Assembly (NCBI RefSeq): GCF_000471905.2
Contig: NW_006496932.1
Location: forward strand, 416,708-480,707
From: Amborella trichopoda
Taxonomy: Eukaryota > Streptophyta > Magnoliopsida > Amborellales > Amborellaceae
Direction of reading: 5' to 3'
Length of the DNA: 64,000 nucleotides
Positions 1 through 14,000 of the stretch are shown here, piece after piece; position 1 is the first letter of the stretch; each line of letters starts with the position of its first letter. The position numbers and the translations under genes are program-made. Below the pieces are notes generated by a model. The model ran no database searches. It saw nothing but the letters and a program-made list of their open reading frames with translations, and was not told the origin of the DNA.

Positions 1-504
1 ACCAAAAAAAAAGGTACTAAATTAAAGAGGAACAAATCTACACCTTAAAGAGGACGGGCCCTAGGCAGAGGTGGTCAAGGTGGTAGGTGCAACAGCATGT
101 TGTTTAGAGTTACATTCTCACCAAGTCCCAAGTTAACATTCAAGATATCAACTTTAAAAGGGAATAAAACTTTAAAGAAGATATCAAAAATAGAAGGGAA
201 TAAAGAAACAAAACTCTACGCTAAAATGAAACGAGGAAAAGAACATAAAATAAAAGAGAGAAAATCACCTAGCTAGGCCCATAGGCCTAGCACCTGACAT
301 TGGGGCCATAGATCAGATTAATGGATTATATATTGGTCTTCTCCAAGACTCCACAACTTGAAGGAAGCTTGGATTAAAGCTTCAATATTGAAGGATCTAT
401 CAGGAGCTTGAAATATTGCAGGAAGGGATCCAGGAATAATGGGGCTTTAGGTCAGGGTTTCCTTCTCTTCCCTGCACTTCAGAAGCTTCTCTACATCTTT
501 AAAG

Positions 505-2870
505 GCCCTTTCTTTTTGATAAGTTGGCAGGGGTTTGCACATTAAGCCCATCCATTGCAGTAATTTTTATGAAAAGCTTACATTGTAAAATACGATATTT
601 ACAATCCCACTAAAAGTTACTCAATATCACTCAATGGACATAATGACCGCAGTACATTTGCTCATATCACTCAAGGTATTTCTCATCTTTCATATATGAT
701 TGTTTCTCTGAATTCTTTGAAGGGATTAACTTTTCTTTTAGGATGCTATTTCAAATTTTCCAGGTCACTTCCCTTATTATCCTTTGTATGGTATGATGAT
801 GAACATCTTCACTTACCCACTGATTTCTTTCTTGCCATATAACCCAAATTAGCGTGGGGAGAGTGGTGTTCCAAAGCTTGCAAGGAATTGTATTTTGAAC
901 TTCTTTTGGGACCAATTTGTTAGGAGACTTTGGATTTTAGAGCCGACTATAGCTTCAATGTTGAATCTCCTAGTGATCACTTTCCGATTCTCATCCACAA
1001 AGGCACAAGTGATGAAGTGATCATGATCTTCGATCTCGACTTTACATAGGGGTGCATGAGTGCATCTTTTACAACCTCTTTTTGTAGTGCAATGGAGGTT
1101 GGTAACCTCTTTTGATAAGCTACCCAAACAAACCATGAGACCCCAGGGTGCATGGGTTTCTTCCATTCCGTCTCAAGTATTTTAGTTTTGGCACCATGTT
1201 TTCCAATAATTTGACAAGCACATTTTGAGATAATTTCTCCATGTTCATTACAGATACCCATTTGAGCATATTGTGAACCCCTCTTTGTAGATAAGTAACA
1301 TTTTCTAATATTAGCTCAAGGCAACAATCCCTTCCTTTTTACAGGGATGGGGAGCAACCATGCATTTCTATCCCAAAATTGGCAGATGCTTAAAGATCCT
1401 CCAAGGCCCAAGTCCCTTAGGATTTCTATCCTGTACAAGTCATGCTAAGATGCCTCACTAAGCCATGGACCAAACCAGAAATCAATTTTAGAGCCAACCC
1501 TTGTGATCCATAGACTATTTCTTTTGATTAGTAGGAGTGTTTCTCATATTCCTTTCCATGCCCAAGACTCGTTCACCACTATTCCAGAGATCCATATGCT
1601 CCAAAGATATTTTCTTCCCATTGTTTGTGCCCATATAGATTGGGTTTTACTAGACAATTACCATCTAGTAACTACAAGTCCATATCCTTAATGCTTTTGA
1701 TTCCAGGTCCACCTTCACCCTTCGGTTTACATATGGTGCTTCATTTAGTTAGGTTTGGGTACATTTGGTCTTGGTTATTACCACAAAGGAAGTTCCTTTG
1801 GAGCTTCTTTAGAGTGTATATCGTGCTAGATGGATGTTTGAAAACACATCCCCAATGACTTGGAATAGGGTGAAGGCATGATGTACGCAAGGTGAGTCTT
1901 CCTTAATAGCATTGGATTTTGAGTTTCCATGCTTGAGTTTAGGATATGGTTTTATCAATAATAGATCGGCAAAGTTTAGGGGTTATTCTGCATTGGATGA
2001 ACGCTAAACCTAGATATAACGGGGTAGAACCAAAAAGTAACATTTCAAAAAAGAAAAAAAACTTAATCAAGTCTTTTAATAGGTGGTGGAATTGAAAAAG
2101 AATATCTTTGTTATTGCGGAGCTTTCTCATGGGCGGTGCAGGGTTGGACAACAATAAAGGGTTTACTTTGAAGGGAGTGACATGATTGTGTGTTTGCCCT
2201 AGCAAGAATTAGAAGGTTATCAGCAGAGAGAAGATGGGTTGGGGTTTCAATTCTAGGGATCCTAGGTGGATGGAATCTCTCACTCTCAATTCCTTTTTTG
2301 ATAAACAGGTTAAAACATTCCATGGCTGTAAGGAATAGGTATGGAGATAAGGGGACCCCTTGTCAAAGCCCATTTTTTCCCTTAAATAGCCAAAGGGGTG
2401 GGTGCCATTGAGGAGAATGGAGTATCTAGGTACTGTGATACACATTTTAACACAATTTATAAACTTATCCCCAAAAGTACCCTTTATTGTTGTCCCTTAT
2501 GCTCAATCTTTAAACAAAAGGTGCTTTCTTTATGCTTTTTAGTCATACAATGCATAAGTTCGTGTGAAATTAAAGCTTGCATGAAAATCTTCAGTTTTGT
2601 GGAAAGGCACCTTGATTAGGGCTAATGATATGGTTTAACACCTCCTCAAGTCTATTAGCAATGATTATGCCAATGATCATGTAGATCACATTGCAAAGGC
2701 TTATAGGCCTAAAGTCGGTCATGGAAAGACCACCTTTCTTCTTTGGGATTAGAGTGATCAAGGTAGAGTAAGGGATTCCATTATTGACATTCTGCAAAAG
2801 CTGTTTTTTATGGCTTGAGTAATTTACAGGCCAATAAGTCTTTCCAAAGATCACTCAGAATTCTAGGAGC
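505..2870 (-). mobile_element. L1-type LINE, 5'-truncated and decayed, in a PATROL1 intron
   Basis: Minus-strand reading frames give pieces of an L1 ORF2 in order. Near 2854-2591 is reverse transcriptase (STLITLIPKK, DFRPISLCNVIYMI, LNHIISPNQGAF). Near 2445-2110 come RYSILLNGTHPFGYLREKMG and the region of the DD box. Near 1261-850 is the zinc-knuckle tail of the zf-RVT type (VSWFVWVAYQKRLPTSIALQ, followed in another frame by CKRCTHAPLC and HDHFITCAF). Frames change several times, so it is inactive. The 3' boundary is inferred from the TTATCAAAAAG-like tail near 510-525 (seen inverted). It lies in the intron after PATROL1 coding exon 15, in the same orientation as the gene. Confidence 0.8.
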
Positions 2871-2999
2871 GCTCTTGATTTATAAGGCTCCCTAAAGCTT
2901 TTCTGGAAATTTCTCCTAATTTTAGAGGCTCGGGGAAGCTTTTGATAATTCTACAATGATCTATATGGGCAGAAGGAGCCCCTAGTAAACTTTGGGGAG

Positions 3000-5057
3000 C
3001 CAGGTTTACAAGAAATCAAGGGCTCAAAAGAATTAACCTAAATCTATTAAGAATCTAGGAGAAAATCATTTAGAGGACTGGTCTAGAACTAAGACAATAC
3101 TTTCCATGAAAACTAGATGGTCACTATAGGAATGTTTTAGCAATTTGCCTATAACTTTCCAATGATAGCTCGAAATAGGTTTCTTCCATTGGAAAGCTTA
3201 TGAAATTCCAACCATTTGATATATCATGAGTTAACCTTTCCTAAAAAAACAATTTGATATATCATGTGACCTAAATAACAGTCATGGAAGTTATGGATTT
3301 TTTAATCTATGGGTAGGTTTTGACCTCCTAATTGGCATCTGTTAGGTCTAAACCCTATCCTAAATGGACACACGCACAGAGTGGGTCTCTAAATCTTCTA
3401 GAAGGTCTTTGGAAGCAGAGAACAATCCATTCCATGCATGGGCACACTTTGTGTCATGTACAGTGTGAAAAATGCTGTGATAGAAACTAAAATGGGATTC
3501 CACATGTTAATTAACATTTCATCTAACTTTCAAACTATATATCCAAATGAGGTGATTCTTGGACCATCGGAAATATTACAAAATTCCCTAAAAATTGGCA
3601 AATAAATCAGCCTAATTTGGTTAGGATTCAAATGGGTTGTAGTATTTGGGCTTAAAAAGGGCAATTTCTAGGGTGTATGAATTCTCGGGGTTGTATTGGA
3701 CTGGTACTTGGCCTACTAAAGTAATCTGTTCTAGGATAACTTGGGCAAGGTACTTCCCAGGTCTTGGCTCTAGGTATTGGGCCATGAACATCTTGAAATT
3801 CAATCGGCCAAAAATGTGGTGCATACGAAGTGGGGGGAAAAAAATAAAATTTAGAGCCTACTCAGGCCACTTCAGTGGAAGATTGGGCTCCACCGAAGAT
3901 GCCACTACCGTGTGCAGTGATGAGAATTAGAATGGATACTTTTCCTAAATCTAAAGAACAAAAAGCTAATGACCCTTAGTTTTGTGGTATTTCTTTGCGA
4001 AAAATTCTGACAACCACGGACAAATAATGGCAGCTAGTCATTCAAAGGACGAGAAGTGCCCAAAAAACTCTATGCACTGTTGCGGGGCTACTCAAATTTA
4101 TTTTTCATGTAAAAAAATTTTTAAACTCTCACTCGTTAGGTTGATTTTATGTTTCTACTTTTCCTTGTAAAATGTCGGTTTGAATATCGTTTTCTTCTGT
4201 AGTTAAAAAAATGATGAGATCATGAAAGAGAACAAAAGTGGGGAAAAACTGGAAAAGGAATTGAAGACACAAGAAGGAAGAAGTGAGGAAACATCTGGGA
4301 AACATTTTGCTCCTAAAGTTCTTGGGTGTTTGAAAGGAAAACAAGAAAAATGGACAAATCAAAGGGCATATTGTACTTGGACAAAGGATAGAATAGAACA
4401 AAGAGGATAACAAACATGAGAAACATGGTCGGATGATGTAAGAAACCAGTTCCCCACAAAGTTGGAAAATGAGATCACATTTTGTAATGGGCTTTCCAAG
4501 AAATTGGTTCCTCACCCACAGTTCAGATTCCAAGCAACTATCTTTAAGGCATTAGATCCCAAAGAATCCTTCTTTAAGGGAGGAGAGACCTAGGGAATGG
4601 TTCAACCAGTTAAAGTATGAAAACGAAGAAGCTAACTACAACAAAATGAATTCGAAAGCTTGAAGTTAAAAAAGTCAAATTTATGGCAGAACTTGCAAGG
4701 AGAAGGTCCATCCAAAAAGACTGACACCTGATATTAGCTAATCTTGTAAAAATCTGGTAGTACATCTACATAAAGATCACAGGTGAGATTTTCATGTTGA
4801 TGCCTCTTTCCTATACAGTTATGGAACTGATTGTTTAAATGAATAAAACCCAGCTCTTTCAAGGTTATGCATCGAATAACCATATGAAAATTACCCAAAT
4901 TTATGGAACTTCATGTCAAGGAAACCATAAGAATCCATTCAAGAGAGACAAAACATTAAAAATATTAGGATATCCAATTTCATAACAAGTTGCAACACAA
5001 ATTTGGATCAATGCAATAATTCTCGATAAGAATGTCAATTAAGCACAAGAAGCATAC
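3000..5057. other. PATROL1 intron sequence without recognised features
   Basis: AT-rich intron DNA between the L1 fragment and PATROL1 exon 15. I looked here for the next PATROL1 exon (the family's LVLRWINSQL region) on the minus strand and did not see it. The open frames in this stretch are short and lack recognisable domains. Confidence 0.5.
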
Positions 5058-8000
5058 CTTGTAAGGCACCAACTTTTGCCTATATGCAGCATCAATCGTT
5101 CCCTCTTCATTTGAAGATATAATAAGACCCAAAATGTATTGCTCTAGACCATCAGCTGCGGGATAAACAGAGGCCACATCCTCAGTGAGATGCTCCGCAC
5201 CGTCAAGAAAAGGTTTCTGACAATGTAAGTGCTTGATCATGTAAGTTTACATCCCTTGAAAACCACCTTAATTAAATGAGATCATCACATGAAGCCAGAA
5301 AGAGAAGGGATTGATATGTTATCCTGTTATAATCATGGAGGTTCTGCTAAACTACTTTCGGAAAAAAAGATAGAGGTCAAACTAAACATACCAATTGTTT
5401 TCCATAAAGCTGATGAACAAGAGCAGCAGAAATGACAACAGCTTGAGAATTCCACCGAGCTAAAATAGGAGAATATATTGTGGACTCTCTCTTGAGAAGT
5501 TTTCTGACTTCTTCTGCAAGGGATGTCAATCTATGTTCTCTCTCAGAATCTGCTTTAGCATCAACAGACTCTACAATCTGATAATAGCAAAAAATAAACA
5601 AGAAAACAAGATACTATTAAAAGTGTTGAACCTTGCACTAGATAAAACAATATCTTCCCAAACACATAACACATAAGAAGAGGTGCATACAACCTACACT
5701 GGCAACATAACTTACCTCAGCACACAGTAACTTTATTTGTGGATGATCATACATGCATATTTTACCACTGAATATGTATGAATCAGTAATAGTTTAGATT
5801 CACAATTGCCTCCACTTGCATGCAATCAGTGTCTAAAAATTCGGACACCTCGCTGCCTAGGAGTTCGAGGCGCCATCCCATACCAAACAGCCCTAGGCAG
5901 GCACTTAATACCTAAGAGGGGCCTGGCTTTGGGCCAAGGCATCGCTTAGGTGGCGACTAAGGAACATCATAGGAGGCCACCTAGGCGGATAACTCGGCAC
6001 ACCTTATGAAAGAAGAAGAAGAATTATATGGATAATGTGTTAATTATTCAGTATAAAGGGATGCTTTAGTCATTTGAATAAAGACGGCACTCATACACGA
6101 ATTTTCAGTTATAGCCAGCAGAGAGATAATGCATCAAACTTCAAAAGCAAGAGACATGACGAAGCTCCTTCTTATCAGTCCCATCCATTGGATAACCCAC
6201 GAGCAGTGTTCAATTACTCAGGCGAACCAACTCAGACTCGCTTGAGAGTATCCCCGAGTTGTGTGGTCAACTCAGGGATCTTAAAAAAATTCAAAGAACA
6301 TAATAAAAATTCTTAAAGAATAAGACGTTTATTTGTAATATGGGTTTCTATAATTTCTATCATTTTGGCAAAGATTGGAAAGTATTTTGGCTATGAATAC
6401 TTATTTTTACATTTTCCTTTCTTTTTGGATTATTTCTAAAATACCCCTGCACACAAATTGAGTTTTTCAAAAGCCACTTTTTAACTACTTTTTTAAGCAC
6501 ATTTAGATGTGCTTTGTTCCTATTTTTGGATTTTTTATATTTTAAACACTTTTTGGCTTGGTTGGGACCCTGCCCAACTATGGCCGAGTAACTCGGACTC
6601 AGCCCGAGTTACTTGGCCTGGGCTTGGGCTGGTTTTGAACACCAGCCATGAGATCCCCAAACCTTATTCCTAGGACCATCTGAAAATACCCATAAAAGTG
6701 AAAGGCTAGGGATTTGAAATCAGGTGCATACATTAAAAGTTTTGATTTAGTGGCATTGAATTGTGGAGTGCCCCTTGGAGTATCTACAATGTACTCTGAT
6801 GGAATATAATACGCCTTCCTATCTTAAAACACCTATCCTAATTCGCATAGTTTGGAGACTGCCATCAAATGAGAGATGATAAAATATTCATGGATTTCCA
6901 TTGTTATTTGATAAAGTACAACAATAATGTAGTTATCATCAATTTTTTCCAAAAATCTAATATATAATTCCATAACCATGTATTGGAAAGGTAGGGATTG
7001 AGGGGGTCTCATGTCAGTGCTGGGGTGGAAAAGAAATTTTGTGAATTTGAAGGGGTAGGAGAAGGAGGTTATTTAAATTTTAAAATGGCTGAGACAGCTT
7101 TAAGATAGAGGCTTCTTTGGCACTAATCATGGACCTTCCGCAATATTTTTGTGGGGTTTTGCCTGCCGATCTTTGGCAGCTATATATAATTAAAAACACA
7201 ATTGATGCATTTGTACATATCAGTGCACATTCTAATAACAGCTTTAAACATTCGCAAATTGACTTGAGACTAGCTAAAGTGCACCATCTTGGTTCTTCAA
7301 CTAGTCTCAACGAGTCTCTCATGACCAAGTTGAGTCACAGAGTCGATTTCCCTTGTGGCCAGGCCACATCCATGTCTGTTTTCTCTCTTTTTCTTTTCCA
7401 GGAACTCCATTAAAGCTTCCTGGAAGTAGAACAAATATAGAAACAGGATGCTGAGAGAAACATCAAGGCGGCATCTCGGGAACCACTCTAAGAGTAGAGG
7501 ATGTCTTTAAACATTGAAGAGACATTCATGTAGGAAAGAGCTTATGTGTATGCAAGGTGAATTGTGCGTGCCACACCATGAGGGTGTTTGCCTAAATGAA
7601 TATATCTCACATCAGACATCAATTAGTATCTCATCAGCATCAGTAAAGAACCACTGACCCTAGCAAAAGCAGCTCTAATGGAGGATGAAATGTAACTCTC
7701 GATCTGATCCTGATCACTGGTAGTTGTTATTTGCCTCACCTGCATCATGCAATTGGAGAATAGTCATTTAATTAGTCTCAGGAAATTATAAAATGCCAAA
7801 TGATGTACACACTAGCACTTTACAGTCCATCCTTATTCTAAAGAATGAAAAATGGAAATAACGATGCCTACAGAGAATTAATGAATGCGTCAGGAATAAA
7901 GCTATTTAAAATGGCACTAACACGAACAGGAGGGCAATGGTTGAGAAGATCCCATGTCCCCCAAAAAATTGCATGTGAGGTAGACTGATGCTCGAACATA

Positions 8001-11000
8001 ATTGCAATACACAAGCAATTAATTAACAACTCACAGACAAAAGGGAGCATATTAACGTCACAAAAAATCCATCCAAGGATTGTCGATTTAAGTTTACTAT
8101 GGAGGGATTGGAACCTGATCATCACTACATTAACTCTATTGCGCCATTGTCCCATATGTACTTACCAAAGAAAAACCCTTTTCCTTTCTTTTTTTTCCTG
8201 AGAGACAGAGAGAATCATAGAGAAGCCCTTGTGCTCATAAATTTAAGCTTCCCCCTACCAGATGATCAACAACTCCTAAATATATATACAAATGTTTAAA
8301 AGGTTTTTCAGGGCAGTTGCATCACTTTGAAACTTTCATCCCTCAATTTATGGGAGCCGTTAAGGCTAGAAAATCCCTCCCACCCACATACTTTTTGCAC
8401 CCTCACGATATTAATTCATGCTGGTTAAAGAGCTAGCTAAACACTCCTAGTGTGTGCCTGTCAACTACTAACTATGACGCTAACAGTTACTTGTTGATTG
8501 GTTGGTTGTTCATGTAAATGCAATAAAAGATAACATCAAAGCTTATCTACACAGATAGATGTTGCAACAGCAATCACTGCTTAAAAACTGTCAACACTTT
8601 CTATTCACTGCTTAAGAAGTGTGAATACTTTCTATTCATTACATGAAGTTATGCTCACGATAACTGTTATTATAAGACGAACATGAAAGGTTTTCATCCT
8701 GCTCGCTGTAGGTAGGCAGTATAACATTTATGAAACAAACAAAGAATAGATATACCAATAGGTTCACAAAATTGCACAGTAATCCCTATCTTTTAGAGCA
8801 AGCGATTATGTGCTGCAATAAAGAAAATAATAGGAGCAAAGATGGTAAAGTCAACCTGTTCCCGCTCTTCCAATAGTAAACGTCTAACAAGCATTGCAAC
8901 TGTAACCATTCCTGCCATCAAGTTTGACCCCTAGAACAATGACAAAAGCAAATGGTAAACACAGGACTTAGACTGTGGAAAAAGGATATCACAAATATAT
9001 ATATATATATATAAATAGAAATAGACATGCACATGAATTACTTACCATGATACAACTATAGAAAAATAAATTTCAAAAGAGTTAATTGTACAGATAACAA
9101 GAGTTGATGGCAAGTAGAACAAGAAAGAAACATGTCTAAGCGAGGTTAAACCACAAGCAGTTATCACTGTAACTAATTATTTGTGATCAATGCATAAAAA
9201 CACTAAACCAAAACCATAAATTATAAAAAGACAAATTGTTTATAATCACAAGAGCACTAGTAAGATCTAAATGTTAAGATGGTTTATTAATCAATTTCTG
9301 CTTTGATGGATGTGATAAAGATTAAGCAATAAGGAAACAAATCAGGTCCATCTGGACTCCAACATGATATAAGAGGCCACTCACCACTTAATAAAACTTG
9401 TCCTAAGCATAAAAATTTAGAGCGTACACCTCTTTATTCCCCAACCTATCTCTTATATGAATGGATCTATATTAGCGTAATTTATAATGTGCACCCCTTT
9501 ATTCCCCAACCTATCTCTCATATGAATGGATCCATATTACTGTAATCAATGAATTGCACAATGACATTTGCAATTCCGAAGGCTAAGTAATAAAGTAACA
9601 AGGGTCCAATTCTTCCCTTAACCTCTGATAACAACCAGCCCATTTGCTTCAGTTTTCAAGGGATTGATTAAGCATATGATGCACCCTCAAATCAATGTAT
9701 AAAAGTCAAACTCAGTTCCAGACCTGGACCAAGCCAAAACCAAGCCAACTAACAACTTGACAAATCAAAACCATGAGTTCTCAAACATTTTCTGAAGTAC
9801 AGAGAAGCAAAAAAGGTAAAAAATAACATCATAAAACAAATCTTAAATGCTAGTCATATAGAAGACATTTACAAAAATATGAGGGCGGTGAACAGGTTTT
9901 CGAGGAACGCCAACATAAAACCCTAATAGACATTAGAACTCAAAATGTTGAGTGTTTCTCAGCCGAAATGAACAAACAAAGAAAAATAAAACAAAACCAA
10001 AAAAAGTAAAAATCCTTGCAAGAGTAAGAAGTCAAACAAGATCTGGAAAACCATGGCAAACTCATCAACTCACCATAGAGTTCCAAATCCTCAGGTAAAC
10101 CCAGAGTTCAGTATATTAATACGCAGTGAGGTTCCAAGTTGATTTTGGCATGGTTTGACACAACTCTCTGTCCGAGTTGTTATTCCCTACCTCAAACAAT
10201 CTACAAGGTTAAAATACCAAAGGAGCCTCTCAATCATGGGTACAATTGATACCCCAGACTAGAAAATATAGTGTAGTGTTTTCTAGCATCCAATCCAAGC
10301 ATCCAGATGATCAATCATAAAGAAGCAATTCAAATTCAAAATTTCAAGTAACCTTGCCATCGCATAAAGAAGAAAAAAATAAAAATTAATAACTTAAGAC
10401 ATCCAAAACATAAGTACACTATTTGTTGGATTCTAGGTTGAGAGTCTTATGAACTGCAGGACCAGAAATAGACTCAAAGCACATGGATCACACCCATAAA
10501 AAGTCATAGGTTCAAGCATGCAAGATCCTCGCCTCTCAACTCTTGTCACTCGCACAAGGCCATATGGAAACCCAAAAATGGCCTTAGAGTTTTTTCCTTT
10601 TTGATAAAAAATGGCCTTGGGGAATTATTTAAATAGATTAAATGCGAGAAAGCTGTGATGCCTGCGAAGCTTTACCAAGTGCTGCACAAATACACCAGAT
10701 GTGAACCACATATATTATAAGCAGGTCCATAGCACCGAGGCCATAGCATCCACAACCCCAAGGAACGTTTCTCTGTCCTTGGAAACTTGGTGGAGCCTTT
10801 GTTGAGATCATTTAAGATTAATGTACTACCAGGGACAAGCAAAGAAAGTGTTTCTGAGGTAAAGAAAAATTGATGGCAAATGATTTGGCTTTTTTTTTTT
10901 TTCCTCTTATTGGATAAGTCGAAAAAAATATTGAAATACCATGCAAGTATTCTATCTTCAGAGAGTAATACCATTCCCCATTTTACTACGCATAAAGCCT

Positions 11001-14000
11001 TTATAGAATAAGTTAGGCATGGGATGCAACTAAAAGAACAGCGACCAATAATATGAAGATCACAGGAATAACTATTTCTGGTGCATAAAGTATCCAATGA
11101 TCAGAAGTGCATGTGGTATAGTTTGAGGCCTTGAAGTTTGAAAAATTTTACCCAAAGAAAGAAGATTAAATCATGTGCATTATGGAATTGATAAAAGTGT
11201 CTTGGATGTTATGGGATATTTTTTATTATTTTTTGATAAACAAGCCCACAAAGAGAAGATTGGTGATCCCATCTGCCAGTAGAAATTATACATGTTAACA
11301 GCAACTATAAATTCCAAGTTAAGGGCCTAAAGAGAATCATGAGTATAAATGCTATCATGATTCAATGGAACCATAATTTTGAGGAGAATATCCTTCAAAT
11401 AACAGAATTTCCACCCTCGAATAGCACACTTACAATAGGTTCAAAACTAAGATCAAACAAATCACCCAAGCACCTGTTTGCACCCCCTTGACATCCACAG
11501 ACATACAATGAACAATAATATAAGCACAAGTCTAGACTCCAAGGACTAATTGATTAATGTAAATACAAATCTACTAGCCAAACACCAGATCAGTGTCATG
11601 AGACTTGGCCAAGTCCACTTGGAGATGGCCGAGTTGCCCCGAGTTTTATGTACAACTATAGGTACACAAAAAAATTTAAATAGTAAAAAACATGGGACGG
11701 TATTATTAACTTTTAATATATAACTTGAATTTTTGGCAAAGCTGAGTGATTTTATTTTTGGCCATAATCCCTATTTTTTATATTTTCCTTTCTTTGAATT
11801 TTTTAGAATGTCCCCAAATATAAATCAATTCTTAAAAAATCCATTTTTCTGTACTATTATAAGCTCATTAGGACTTTTTAAGGTTGCTTTTGGTTTTATT
11901 TAACTTTCACTACTTTTATCTCATCTTTTCATATTTTCTATATATTTAATTTTCTAGGCCTTTTGGCCCTGCACGATACTTAGCAAGTCTGAGGACTCGC
12001 CCGAGTAACTCGCCACGGGGCCAGGGCCAGCGAGTTTCTAAACGTTGCACCAGAGTTCATCATCACACCAAGAGAGATATAATAAATTGTCCACTCACGA
12101 AGCATCTCCATCTTTGGAGAAGTTCAAAGGCTATATTGCATTGCTCTTTCACATATTTTAGGACTCTGAGACTCACAAAATCCTTAAAACTGTGTCACTC
12201 TGCAGTATTACTCTAAGGCAATTTTTTTAGATTAAGGACTAACAAATTGACTTGTAATCCTAGAGTATTTAAACCTTTCTTTCAAACCTTGCTTGTAATT
12301 GGTTAAGTATGAACCAAACATAAATTACCTAAATATTAGTGACTGGATTCGACGTCATGCCCATTAATAACTAAACAGCAGTAAACCCCCCATCAAATAA
12401 GCAACTTTAGAAATAAATGGTGGTAATCTACTAAATTAATGAACAAACCTCAGCAAAGTGCACATGATAATCCTCCAGCCGTTTATTTATCCACTTTTGA
12501 ATTGGTAATAAGACAGACTGCATAAAGGTCAACTCTCGAGAACCTTCTTCACATTCAACTGAACAACGAAGGTTTCTCAAGTACATTCTTTCCTGTGAAC
12601 CACGTTGTTCCCTTAGAGATATTCTCTTCATTTGCTCAGCAGCAAGTTGCAGCATATTAGGTTCACCTGTAATAACAAACTGCATGTTGGCCACAGAATC
12701 AAGTCAAACGATTCATCTATTGGGTTTGAACATGTGATTACCTAGACAAAACATGGAAAGCAAATTGACCGACTGTTGAGAAAGTTAAGCAATCGATATT
12801 GAACACATAACAGATATGCTGCTTGCTCAAAATCTAGTAGACCTCACAATACAACTCTGTTTAAGTCTTGATTCAAATTTTAGAAAGAGAAAACTAAGGA
12901 AGAATACAGGATATTAAAAAACTCAGAAATCAAGAGTTTCTCAACAGCACAACTAATACAACAGGGAAGAAGCATTTCAATCAAATTAAAACATATAAGA
13001 ATGCAAAATATATCAGTAAGTAGGAGACCAAAAGACGTTTTAAGTTGCACAAGCACAACAATAACTATAGCAGAAAACAGAGTGAACTCTAATTAAAGTT
13101 GATATCCTAGTTGTGCCCATAACTTCATGTTGGCAAAATAAACTATCTAGTCATATGCAAACTTTATTTGAAAGACTAGTAGCAAGAAGGAATATTAAAA
13201 TAACATTCCATTATACAGGTAGTTTGATATAGTACAAGAGAGAAAAGAAAAACAAAAATATAATGTTTCTTAAGTGTGTAATACCTGTCGAAATAATACC
13301 CATGCATAACAAGCATCGTGAATAGTCTCAGTAATTCCTAAAATGCGCCAAGTTGATTTCAGCAACTCAAGAATTTCTTCTACTCCCTATGAGAAAAAAT
13401 CCAAAGAGTTTATGAAATGCCATGATAGAACAACAATATAGAGATAGATTGTCCATAATGTAGTAATGGAAGCACTGGCATTAAAGATCACAATCTTGAG
13501 CACCAAGAATTCCGACCTGTAAAAGCTTTCCCTCATCAAGTATGTCAAAAACACTGTAGAGCAATTTCTCATACAACCTCACATTAAGGTGGTAACCATC
13601 TGCCCAGTGACAAACTTCACCAGTTAGGTCACCCCTTGCTGGCCTCTCAGCAAGTTCAAGGGCAATCTCCCTTAGGGATCTTAGACACTCTGTACGGCGT
13701 ACTTCAATTGCAGTAGAAGGAAGTGTCTGCACAAGACAAAAAGGTTAGTAAGAAAGCCAGTGAAGCACAATAGCTGCCTAAACTCTGACCTATCAACATT
13801 AAGCAATGGTCGAAAATCGGCCCACAAACACTAACTCCATGTAAAGAACATAAAATAAAATTTAAAGTAAATCACACGAAATACAGAAACAATGACATGC
13901 TACATTTACAATACATTTTACAAATCCTCAACATAAAAGTTGAATTAATTTTAAAATATATATTGCATTCATCACTTCATGCAACTCCAGAAAGATTAAA

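Noticed and set aside
3640-3930. Open frames on both strands near 3.7 kb
   Set aside because: Mirror-image frames in a GC-richer patch, with no domain and no match to the missing PATROL1 exons.
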